64,000 bases of DNA from assembly GCF_965638725.1 (NCBI RefSeq), contig NC_134961.1:5238641-5302640 (forward strand). Reading direction: 5' to 3'. Under the pieces are notes generated by a model. That model saw only the letters and a program-made list of their open reading frames with translations, was not told the DNA's origin and made no database searches. A program made the translations under genes and the position numbers. Positions 27,703 through 64,000 of the stretch are shown piece after piece; position 1 is the first letter of the stretch, and every line of letters begins with the position of its first letter. Origin of the DNA: Aptenodytes patagonicus. Taxonomy: Eukaryota; Chordata; Aves; Sphenisciformes; Spheniscidae.

Positions 27703-29070
27703 AGCTCCCAGGGAGCCGCGTAAAGGCTGTCACGGAAGCAGTTGACTTTCTCGCGCCACCTTCCCTCAGCAAGGGCTTTCTGGAACCGTCCTTCACTCAC
27801 ACAGACCACTCCCTGCAAACCCAACAAATGTCGTTGTGGCTGTAAGCAAGAGTCACTGACAAACGCTCAAAGCCAAAATGCAACAGCTATTTAATGGCAA
27901 CACCGACTGCTTAAGACAGACTGAAAAGAATACAGCACTGGGGTAAAAAAGGAGGCAAAATTATAAAGTGCTGGGATTGAAACAAAGCGTTTGGCAACAT
28001 TGTCAAGATTGAACAAATAACTGCTAGGCCAGAGTTCTTCACAACACACCTACCCCCCAGGGGGTACCATAGTCTGCACCTGGCTCGCTACGTACATACC
28101 AAACCTGACTAAATTAAGTACCAGCCTTCCCCTCACACTCATTGGCCCCCAGCAGAGCCTGTCTGAGCCGTTGTCTTTGATACCAACGGAGCTCAAAAGC
28201 AAGCTGAACTGAAAGAAAGTCCTCGCTTCTGGCTTTCACGCAACACAACAGGATCGTCAGGTCACAGTCACGGATCAAACTGGAGAAAAGCGTTTGACAG
28301 CAAGTCTGTCAGAGGAACAGCAGCCGTGAGCTGGCAGTAGAATAAGTCAGAACTAAACAGCGTGCTTGAAACGAAAGGACGATAGCGCAATTTCGCTGCC
28401 CGCTCTGAGAAGAGATGTGTAATTGTCTTGGGGCAGTTACGGTGATCTACCACCAAATATCCTACATTGCGTAAGTTGTGAAACCAAAGCACAAGGAAAC
28501 GAGGTTACTGGGAAATGAAGAGAGAACCATCAGCAACACGTGCCACAAGCCGGACAAGTAATGGAGCAGAGAAAGACAAAGCTAAGCATGCCCCGCGATG
28601 AGATACGTCGAACAGCAAAGGGACGGCAGCCGGGGTGAAGAACGCAAGGGATGGACAGGGTTCACCGAGGACCCGACACCACGGGAGGTGATACACGAGC
28701 TCCTCTGTGCACCTGAAAAATCACGCTGGCACCTGCACGGAGTTTAAGGAGCAACAAACAACCTCCCCCAGGGGAAGGGAACGGGGTGGCCGGAGCCGCG
28801 GCAGCGCTGCCCGGCGGGCGGCGGCCCCCGGAGCTGCCCCGAGCGGCCCCGCAGCGCCCGGGGGAGCTGCCGCAGGCACCTCCCCCGAGCGGGGCCGCCC
28901 GCCCGGGCCGCCGCGCAGCCCCTTCCGCGGGGAGCCCACAGCCCAGCGCCCCCGGCCCGCACCACCCTCAGCGCCCGGCCCGGCCCTTCCCCTCACAGGG
29001 CTCCCTCAGCCCCGGGCCCGGCAGGTTCCCCCTCAGCCGGGGACTCCCCTCGGCCCAGCCCCAGTCGTAC

Positions 29071-29190
29071 CTGGCAGCGGCGGCGGCCGGAGCGCCAGTG
29101 CCCGGCCCCGGCACATCGCGACCCCGGGCCTGCTCCCCGCTCGTCTAGCGGCTCAGCTGCCGCCCGGGCCGGAAGCCCCGCGCCCCGCGC
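29071..29190 (-). other. TRAF7: TRAF7 non-coding exon 1 (5' UTR)
   Basis: The 3' edge is a good donor, CCAG|GTACGA, read on the minus strand at 29071/29070 inside the CpG island. The outer edge (transcription start) is not defined by the sequence; 29190 is a guess based on the ETS-like CCGGAAG and ZNF143-like motifs just upstream. Spliced to the acceptor at 13866 it gives a leader with an upstream ATG at 29116-29114. The exon position agrees with the divergent arrangement of TRAF7 and SNHG19 known in mammals. Confidence 0.6.
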
Positions 29191-29195
29191 TCCTC

Positions 29196-29274
29196 GGGAC
29201 TTGTAGTCCGGCACGCCGCCTTCCGCCCGCCCCTCGCCGCGCCTCCGTGACGTTGGGACTACGATTCCCAGCAG
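29196..29274. promoter_or_regulatory. Pair of facing ZNF143/STAF-like sites
   Basis: On the plus strand ACTACGATTCCCAGCAG at 29258-29274 is close to the ZNF143 consensus (ACTACAATTCCCAGCATGC type). On the minus strand ACTACAAGTCCC at 29207-29196 is a partial match in the opposite orientation. ZNF143 typically activates snRNA, snoRNA-host and bidirectional CpG-island promoters, which fits this position. Binding is inferred. Confidence 0.65.
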
Positions 29275-29538
29275 CCCTCGCGGCCCAGCGCTGATTGGCG
29301 CCTTCCCGGTCACTCGATACTACAACCACTGTTGCTACTGGCTTGGCTCGGCCTCCTCCGGGGGCCAATCAGGCGGCGGCAGACCACCGCCTCGGGCCAC
29401 GCTGCGCCGCGCGGCGCCATTGGAGAGGGGAAGGGCGGCGACCAATGAGGGCTGGGGGAGGCGGGAGGGCGATCACGCCAGCCGCTCGCGATTGGCCGCG
29501 TGCGCAGGCACCCTGACCAATAGCGACGCGGGGGGCAG

Positions 29539-29546
29539 TTATAAAG
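29539..29546 (+). promoter_or_regulatory. SNHG19: TATA box of snoRNA host gene
   Basis: TTATAAAG, about 31 bp upstream of a pyrimidine-rich start (CCTTTCCC at 29571-29578) like the 5' TOP starts of snoRNA host genes. The spacing supports a start at about 29571. Confidence 0.75.
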
Positions 29547-29625
29547 CCTGCGGCGGGGGCCGCGGCCCGTCCTTTCCCGCCGGGAGGTGAGGGGGCGCGC
29601 GCGGCGGCGGGGCCGTTAACGGGGC

Positions 29626-29717
29626 GGGCCGGTGATGATCTCGATCTGCCTTTCTGACACCTCGTCTGAGGGCGGCGGGCGGCCGCGGCCCCTGCTGACC
29701 ATCCACGGCTGAGGCCC
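29626..29717 (+). ncRNA. SNORD60: SNORD60 box C/D snoRNA
   Basis: Box C GTGATGA at 29632-29638, box D' CTGA at 29666-29669, C'-like TGCTGA at 29693-29698 and box D CTGA at 29709-29712. A terminal stem pairs GGGCC (29626-29630) with GGCCC (29713-29717). The guide TTTCTGACACCT at 29651-29662, just before D', is complementary to the 28S rRNA segment AGGTGTCAGAAA. The base five positions upstream of D' (C29661) faces a G, consistent with the known SNORD60 target G4340 (human numbering, from memory). The snoRNA ends 70 nt before the 3' splice site, the usual spacing for intronic C/D snoRNAs. Its inner half is unusually GC-rich. Confidence 0.9.
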
Positions 29718-30532
29718 GAGGGAAGTCCGCGGCGGGGCCGGGCCGGGCGGTGCGGCCCGCTCTCACCGCCCTGCCTTCTCTCCTCAGGGGCCGGCGGGAA
29801 ACCGGATCGCACCGGCGAGAACGGGATCGCGGCGGCCTGAGGGACGGTGAGGCGGGGGCGATGAACGGCGGCGTGGGAGCCCGGCGGCGGGCGGCCTTGC
29901 CGGGGCCTGGGCGGTGCGGCCCGGGCACCGGCACCCTCCGCGCCCGAACGGCGGGTGCCGGCCCGGTAGGCCTGCCTGCCGGGGAGGCCGCCGGAGGGGC
30001 GGTGCGGGCCTGGTTTCGGGGAGGTGAAATGCGGTATCGCTTGTTTCTAGCGTACCGTGCGTCCCCGTAAGGTGCTGCTGGGATCTGCGGCCGCGGGGGA
30101 GAGCACGGGCGGGTGTCGGGCGGGTGAAGCGGGGGCCGGAGCGGCCCCTTGGCGGCCTCGGCGTAGCTGCTCTTCGAGGCGTAGCGTGGGCCGCAGGCTC
30201 TGGAGCAGAGCGAGCGGCGCAGCCAAAAAACGAACTCTTCTGGGGTTGCTGCATCGCACGGGGGAGCTGCCGTTTCTCGTGCTGTACAGCCTGGGAGCCG
30301 GGGCAGTTTTTAAAGCAAAAGAAGCAGCTGCAGAACTGCCCGAAGTACAAGACACGGACAGCCATCGACTTTTCCTCTACCGCGTGCGGCAGCTCACAGT
30401 AAACGGGATGGCAGGCGGTGGGGTGCAGCGGTGTGAAAGGCTTCACAGCCGTTCTCACAGTATGCGTGAACTCCAGTGCTAGACCGTGTAGACAATTTAC
30501 ATCTTGGAGTCCTTGAGGCTAACTAGCGTTCT

Positions 30533-30538
30533 AATAAA
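30533..30538 (+). terminator. SNHG19: Poly(A) signal of snoRNA host gene
   Basis: AATAAA followed within about 30 bp by a T/GT-rich element (TGGTTTGCTTTTGCTTCTG), a well-formed plus-strand polyadenylation site. It sets the host transcript end at about 30.55-30.56 kb. Confidence 0.75.
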
Positions 30539-32085
30539 GTTTTCAAAAGACTTGGTTTGCTTTTGCTTCTGTTCTTCACAGATCCCATGGGGGGGGGGCA
30601 TGTAAAACCACAAACCAACTTTAAAGTTTGCACCTGGGCACCCAGCAGACCATTTCTGCTATTACCAGTCACTTTAAGGGAACCAGAGCATCTTAAACTG
30701 TGTGCTGCAGCTGAGCTTAGCCCTGCTCCCCTCAATTCTTGCTGGGTGTGTTGGAGCACCTGAACCCATGCTGGTAACAGAAGGATCTAGGCAGGTTCAA
30801 GAGCGAGCTGAGCTCTTTGAATGATTAAACAGTGCAGGTGTGTATGTTAGACAATCAAAATACCATTGTAGCCACAGAGATTGTTAAAAAAATTTATTAA
30901 CGGGAATGAAACAAAAGCTGTAAACGAGAGCCAGCAGAAATGAGAAGTTGCGTGTAATGCCGAGTCCTCTGGCTTGTTTGAATGCACTGAACAATTAATT
31001 CTTCATCGCTTGGTGGCAGTAAAGGCCCACGAAAGAAGATGCCAAATAACAGTCTGAGGAGGAGCTTTAGGGCGAGGTCAGCGTGCAGGCACTGGGAGAC
31101 CCGTGTACGGAGGGAACTTGGACTGGGAGAGATGGGGGCTGAGTCTGGCCTAAGGTTTAGGTCTAATACCCCAAATGCAGTTGTGATGTCTCTGCTGCAG
31201 TAGAGTTGGCTCCCAACAGGCATGTTTAAAGTACTCCACAGGGTAGCGTTTACATCTTATTTCAGTTTTTAAATTGGTTTTGGTCCCACACTGAAGAAGT
31301 TAAGAGTTGGAAGCTTTTTCTTCAAGGCGGCAAGGTGCAAGGCTCCCCTGCCCTGCGAGGAAGGGAGAAGGCGGCAACCTGATGAGAGCGTTAATACTGC
31401 TGGTTATTTTTGCATTCGGGGAGACTCCCTGCAGCTTCTGGGGTAGCACATCTGGGCGGCGACGGGCAGCTCGGGACGGGGGCTGCTGCTGCACTGCTAA
31501 GGGCAGGCTGAGAAAACGCGGTGCCAAAGGCAGACTTGGGGGCACAGATCAGGTATTGGGGCTGTTTGAGCTGCTCTGTGCCTCTCTGCCGGGCTGGCCC
31601 TTCCCTGCACGGCTGGGGTGCAAAAACACTGCTACTGAGCAGGCTCAGGACTAGGGAAAATCCCGCTCCCTTTTATTCTCAACCTCAGCCGGCAAGCGTG
31701 TGCTACACAGCCCAGAACGAGAATGGAGGCGGCTGTAAGATAAGCAGCTTCACGTAGGAGACACCAGTCAAGTAGCAGCCACGGGAACACAGCGAAGCTC
31801 ACCAAAGCAGCGTGAAACAGCGAGGTTTACAGATTCCTGCGCGCTTCTTGGCGGTGCGTGAATAACTTGCAGAGCTTTCCCTGTGTTCTGTTGCTACTTG
31901 CAAACAAATCCTAAGAGAGCGCTTGGAGCAGGCATTGCCGCCTTTTAGAGCGGGCAAAGGTGACGAGAGGTCTTCCAGTTATTTCAGAGAAAGATTCGGC
32001 TGAGGAATGGATGGCTGCTGCTCCGGCGGGAGCAGCTGGCCGTCCCCTTGGGTCTGTGGGGAGCGCTGCTGCTGAGGTGGGACAC

Positions 32086-32105
32086 GGGGGGGGGGGGGGG
32101 GGGGG
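32086..32105 (+). repeat. 20-base poly-G run
   Basis: Uninterrupted run of 20 G, able to form G-quadruplexes on the plus strand. Length may be unreliable in the assembly. Confidence 0.85.
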
Positions 32106-32247
32106 CACCCTGACTGCCATTCCCCCACAGCCCCTGCTTGGTGCCGCCAGCGGAGCTCGCCTGCCTGCTCCTGGGGTGCTGGCACTGGCAGCAGGGGGGT
32201 CTGCTCCAGGCTGTGCGCTGCAGATACTCCTGCAGGAACGGTCTTTC

Positions 32248-32266
32248 AATAAATAATTTAAATAAA
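32248..32266 (+). terminator. Two plus-strand AATAAA hexamers, possible poly(A) site
   Basis: AATAAA at 32248-32253 and again at 32261-32266, in an AT-rich patch within GC-rich DNA. They could end an unannotated plus-strand transcript or an SNHG19 read-through form running against RAB26, or be chance. Confidence 0.25.
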
Positions 32267-33837
32267 ATTTAAGCCAGACAGCTGAAAGACTTATTTCTCC
32301 CTAAAAAGCTATTTAGGAAGAAATGCTCTGTTTGCAGTAGGTTTATTTTAGGATCCTTTTCCGTGCTGTTACTGTGCAGGACCCACTTCAAGCAGCAGCT
32401 GCTCATTTTACTGTAGGTCCCTGAGGAGTGTGGCTCTGAGGGGTCCCTGCCCACCTGAATCACGCGCAGTAGCTGCGGAGGGTCTTTGTGCACCTCAGGA
32501 ACGCAGGGCTGGAGCAAAACAAGGGGCAGGGGTGTCTGAACCAGCTGCCGAGAGAGCTGGTGCTTGGCTGGAGGGCGAAGGACGGGCTATTTCATTTTAA
32601 GTAAGTGGCCCATTTAGAGCAGTGCGGGGAGGTTCAGTGTGGTGGGCACCTGGTGTCCTGCGTGTGGAATTTTCAAAGAAGAAAATTGCCAAAGGCCAAA
32701 CGCTTCATCCAAATTCAAATTTGTACTTAGAAGTGCAGCTTTAAAAAGAAAAAAAAAAAAAAAAGCAGCCAAATGCCTGACACAGACCACGAGGGGCGAG
32801 GAGTCCGTTGAAGAGAGCTGGCAGGAGTCCGAAACCTGTGAAATCAATGCCTACAGCATTCCCCCCAGCTTCCTCCAGTTAACAGAAAGAGCTGTCCCGA
32901 GAGAACTTTGAAGGTATCAAAGCATCGTTGCAGTCTAAAACCGCTATCACACTTACATGAAGGTATGTAGAATAAGCTGCAATACATTAGATTTCTTCTC
33001 AATTAAAGTACTAGAAACAGCAGTAGTAAGAGAACCAAAGCCTTTACCAAACAGATAAACATTCAGGAGATCTCTGTACAACAGACAGGTTAGCAGGAGC
33101 TTACTCAAACAGACGGCTAAGCTCTTGTCTTCTGCAGGGAAGAGGAGAAACCTTCGTCAAGGAGGTGTGTTACACCACGTGAAAGATGGACAGACATAAG
33201 TAAGCAACTGCAAAAATGGTTGCCTCAAAAACAAGTCCCTCCTGCGTGCCCCAGGCCAGGGATCTGAACAGCTGAATTCCAGGTACGCGGGGAAAGAAAA
33301 GGGAATTCAGGACTTTTTCCTAGCCAGATGTTTGGTGTGGCGAAGGCGTTCCTTCCCCTTAGTCACACCGTAATTCCTACTAACATTAAAGGAGCCTCGT
33401 AACACTCCTGGCTGCTGCTGAACGGGTGGAGACAGACGGGACTACCCACTGCCCCGGCCCTGGAAGGAGCGACGGCGATGGTGAGACCCCAGCCCACACC
33501 AGTCCCTTCCTGAACGCCCGCCTCCCACCTGCACGGGGACGAGCGGCTGCGAGCCAGGCGGGAGCGACCGGCGAGGGAAGCCGGAGGGCTCGCAGTGCGG
33601 ATGGATGCAACGGGGGCTCGGGGAGCAGCACCTGGCACGTGGCTGCAGCACGGCCAGCGTCCGCCCCGGCCGAGAGAGCTTTTTTTTTTTTTGCTGCTGC
33701 TTCCATTCCCCATGTCTCGGCTCACCTTTCAGGCAGACACAGACACGACAGACAGACATGCACACACTGTCCACGAGGAGAGAGAGCGCGGCGCACGAAC
33801 ACTGGGCACGAGTCTCTGTACAAATGCACCGAGCGCA

Positions 33838-61950
<28,113 letters not shown>

Positions 61951-64000
61951 CTGCGAGGGAGGGAGAGAGGGGGGCGTTAGACACCGGGTTTCGGGAAGGA
62001 AGCCCCACCGCAGCCGTTACCCGTCTCCATCCCAAAAGCCCCATCCTGGGAGCAGGCAGCAGATCCCGTATTCTCGAGGGGAAAAAAAAAAAACACGTCC
62101 AAGAGCGACATCCTCGGACCCAGGGGAGGGTGGGAGAAAGAAGAGGGGGACCCACAGGGGGATTATTCTGCACCCTGCACGTCCCTGAGCACTGGCCAAA
62201 CTCGAGACACCTTCCCCTGAGCAGTACTTAACAGATCCCCCGTGGGGGCACAAACACCCCTTGAAAACCAAGAGGTGCTGTCTAGGTGAGGCAGGCTGCG
62301 ACCCAACAGCTGCGGGGCCACTGCTGGCCCCAGCGCACCCACGAAACACCCCACACCCCACCACACGCGGGGCTTTCTGGGAGGGCGCTGCTGCCCATGG
62401 GGAGACTTCACGGGGGCCCCCAACCATGAGCGCCAACTCCGGGGATGCACTCTGCCCTCTGCGAGCAAACTCCTCCGGCAGGACCTGTGCAGCCTCACGG
62501 CCGCCCTCCCAGTCCTCAGCAGGCGCTGAGGGAGCGGCTCCCGGTGCCGCCTGCCTCAGTTTCCCCACCCAGCAGCAGCCCCAGGTGCAGACGGGGCAGG
62601 CACCCACCCCGCCACAAAGAAACCACGGCAAAGCTGAAACTGCTCCCAAACGCAGCTCCCCGAAGCCTGTGCTCAAACCACAAGCCCCCCAGAGCCCTCC
62701 TGCCCCCCCATCCCACTCCCCTCAGCAGGACAACAGCTTCCCGCCATCAAGAAATCCCAGACCATGCAGCCGAGCCGCGTTAGCGGCTTCCACGCCCGCG
62801 CCAAAAGCGCTGCCATCAGCCATCCGCAAGCCATTAGCCCGTGACCAAATTTAAATGGATTTAAGAAGGCACTGCCCTGGGTCACACCGAACCCACGCAG
62901 GAGCTATCAGAAGCAACAAACGCCACCACCACTCTGCGGCTCAGCCTCCCGAGAGGAGGCAGCGGCCCTGGCCACAGCTGTAACTTGTTTTGGGGCAGGG
63001 GAGCAGGCAGCCAGGATCCAGCCATGGTGCTCCATCGCCCACGCTGCAGAGCCCCATACTGGCTCTCCCGTGGGAGCACCATGCACAGCCGCACACCGAG
63101 CTCTGGCACAACAGGGTTAGGGAAGCCAGGGGGCCCACAGATGTATCTGTGCAAAGCCAAGGGAAGAGGGGAACAGAAGTCATTTTTAGTACAAAATAGT
63201 AGTATTGATTTTTTAAACCTTTCCAGACCTCTGTTCTAGAGCAGGGCGACCCTTAAAGGCAGCTTCTCCCCACCCAGCACCACTGAAGCCTCAGCCAGGG
63301 CACGCAGCAGCACCCAGGGCCAGGCTCACGCCAAGGGCTCGGTGATCAGGATCCGGCCCCGTGCCCGGGAGTCATGTTTGGCCACTGCCTCTGGCAGAGC
63401 TCAGGAGCCTCAGGAGAGGGGTAAGGCAAAGAGAAAGTTTAATAAACCAGGTGTTTACTGAATACGAAGCAATTTCTTTCTGCCACTGTTTCAAAACCAG
63501 CCAGACCGCTAGCAGAGGTTTTGGCTACCTGGCACGTTTGGGCTTATCTGAGACCTCCTTTGGCTCATCCCTGTGCCATGGGGGTAATCCCCAGGGAAAG
63601 CCCCAGCCCGGGCAAGGAGGGGCAAGGAGCCGAGGACCAGCATGAATGCAGAGGTGGCTCCATTTTAGGGAAACTGTTGAACCGTTACTGCAGCTGTATC
63701 AGGACCAACTGCCTACCAACGCAAACAAATTCACTTCTTGAACACCCCTCACCTCCTACTGCGTGTCCCAAATCTTAACAACACGATGACCACGCCGATT
63801 GCCACAGGCACCGAGCTCTCCGACACAGCGTGCCACGGTTGGACTTGCCATAGCAAACACCGTCTTCTCAAGGCTTAATCCCCCGCGCTCGGTTACGAAG
63901 ATCTGTGTTAGAAATGCAGTCAGATGGGTCGCGCTGAATTGCAGCCTCAGCCAAAATCGCTAAGCGAGCTCCAAGCTGGGCTTGCATCAGGTCGCATGAT
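61951..64000 (-). other. RAB26: RAB26 intron 1, partial
   Basis: GC-rich sequence upstream of the P-loop exon. I looked on the minus strand for the segment that precedes VMLVGD in RAB26 (a DFYDVAFK-like end before a donor) and did not find it, so the N-terminal exon should lie right of the window. Nothing else recognised. Confidence 0.65.

Larger units (their letters stand above)
13867..29070 (-). other. TRAF7: TRAF7 intron 1 (15.2 kb)
   Basis: No TRAF7 coding exon is seen between the leader exon and exon 2. The intron holds two CR1 elements (about 20.98-21.85 kb and 22.98-23.60 kb), two MIR-like fragments (16.2 and 17.0 kb), short simple repeats (purine tracts at 13.88 and 22.8 kb, CA repeat at 19.80 kb, A/C-rich tract at 16.56-16.62 kb) and an unexplained minus-strand ORF at 27.38-27.70 kb. 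The rest shows nothing I can name. Confidence 0.75.
29160..29571. promoter_or_regulatory. Divergent TRAF7 / SNHG19 promoter
   Basis: The segment lies between the TRAF7 leader (minus) and the snoRNA host start (plus). It has six CCAAT boxes in both orientations: ATTGG at 29294, CCAAT at 29365, ATTGG at 29419, CCAAT at 29442, ATTGG at 29491 and CCAAT at 29517. It also has an ETS-like CCGGAAG at 29169-29175, a TGACGT half CRE at 29248-29253 and two ZNF143-like sites. This fits a CpG-island housekeeping promoter probably used in both directions; start sites are inferred. Confidence 0.8.
28780..30200. promoter_or_regulatory. CpG island
   Basis: Very GC-rich with dense CpG over about 1.4 kb, covering the TRAF7 leader exon, the divergent promoter and the first exons of the snoRNA host gene. 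Edges were judged by eye. The long Pro/Arg/Ala-rich open frames here on both strands come from base composition. Confidence 0.8.
29571..30560 (+). ncRNA. SNHG19: SNHG19-like snoRNA host gene
   Basis: Non-coding host transcript for SNORD60, divergent from TRAF7 as in mammals. Exon 1 is tiny (about 29571-29586, TOP-like start, donor GAG|GTGAGG). Intron 1 (29587-29787) carries the snoRNA and ends CTCTCCTCAG. Exon 2 is 29788-29846 (donor GGTGAGG). Intron 2 ends TTGTTTCTAG at 30050. The last exon(s) run from 30051 to the poly(A) signal at 30533. A further intron, donor GTAAGG at 30067 and acceptor GTACAG at 30289, is possible. No conserved ORF is seen, and the plus-strand frames are not protein-like. 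Host transcripts of this kind are usually degraded after splicing. Strand, promoter, snoRNA and poly(A) signal agree; exact exons are inferred. Confidence 0.8.
30893..33837 (-). other. RAB26: Probable RAB26 3' UTR and RAB26-SNHG19 gap
   Basis: No coding exon is recognised between the RAB26 stop and the SNHG19 poly(A) site. Minus-strand AATAAA hexamers occur at 32347-32342, 31677-31672 and 30898-30893. The last has GT/T-rich sequence after it, which makes a 3' UTR of up to about 2.9 kb possible. The sequence does not decide which signal is used. A 20-G run lies at 32086-32105. Confidence 0.35.

Noticed and set aside
28707-29294. 195-codon Pro/Ala/Arg-rich plus-strand ORF over the TRAF7 leader
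   Set aside because: Pure CpG-island composition, opposite to the TRAF7 leader exon, with no protein-like features.
29847-30050. Possible second snoRNA in the second intron of the host gene
   Set aside because: A GCGATGA box C-like word is present near 29.86 kb but there is no CTGA box D and no terminal stem.
62163-62854. Search for the RAB26 N-terminal exon right of the P-loop exon
   Set aside because: Several minus-strand frames are open, but none ends in the segment expected before VMLVGD at a donor site, so the exon is taken to be outside the window.

Overview
This window is nuclear DNA from a bird or closely related sauropsid. It has spliced vertebrate genes with standard GT-AG introns, CR1 retrotransposons including one with the typical ATTCTATGAT-type 3' end, a few very old MIR fragments, and a CpG-rich, GC-heavy half like an avian microchromosome. 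The gene order matches the mammalian RAB26 - SNHG19/SNORD60 - TRAF7 block (human 16p13.3, from memory). No prokaryotic or viral features were seen.

Layout. From 1 to about 29.2 kb lies the 5' half of TRAF7 on the minus strand. A non-coding first exon sits at the CpG island, followed by a 15.2 kb first intron and then ten coding exons between 13,828 and 86. These encode the N-terminal Ser/Thr-rich segment, the RING finger, the TRAF-type zinc fingers and the coiled coil; the WD40 repeats lie beyond the left edge. From about 28.8 to 30.2 kb there is a CpG island holding a divergent promoter with six CCAAT boxes, two facing ZNF143/STAF-like sites and a TATA box. From 29.57 to about 30.56 kb on the plus strand is the SNHG19-type snoRNA host gene. 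Its first intron carries SNORD60, recognised by boxes C/D, a terminal stem and the rRNA guide. From 33.8 to 62 kb lie the last eight coding exons of RAB26 on the minus strand, in phase from the P-loop to the C-terminal Cys-Cys. Its N-terminal exon must lie beyond 64,000.

Function. TRAF7 is a RING E3 ubiquitin ligase acting with MEKK3. RAB26 is a Rab GTPase of secretory and synaptic vesicles. SNORD60 guides 2'-O-methylation of 28S rRNA. They are neighbours, not a pathway; TRAF7 and the snoRNA host probably share promoter DNA.

Points of interest are several upstream ORFs in the TRAF7 leader, one of which ends on the TRAF7 start codon (ATGA); a 22.8 kb RAB26 intron with AT-rich islands resembling conserved enhancers; a CR1 copy flanked by a perfect 10-bp duplication; an unexplained 108-codon ORF inside TRAF7 intron 1; and a cluster of competing hairpins at 47.3 kb. 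I found no convincing new biological system. Most long ORFs in the GC-rich half look like chance open frames.
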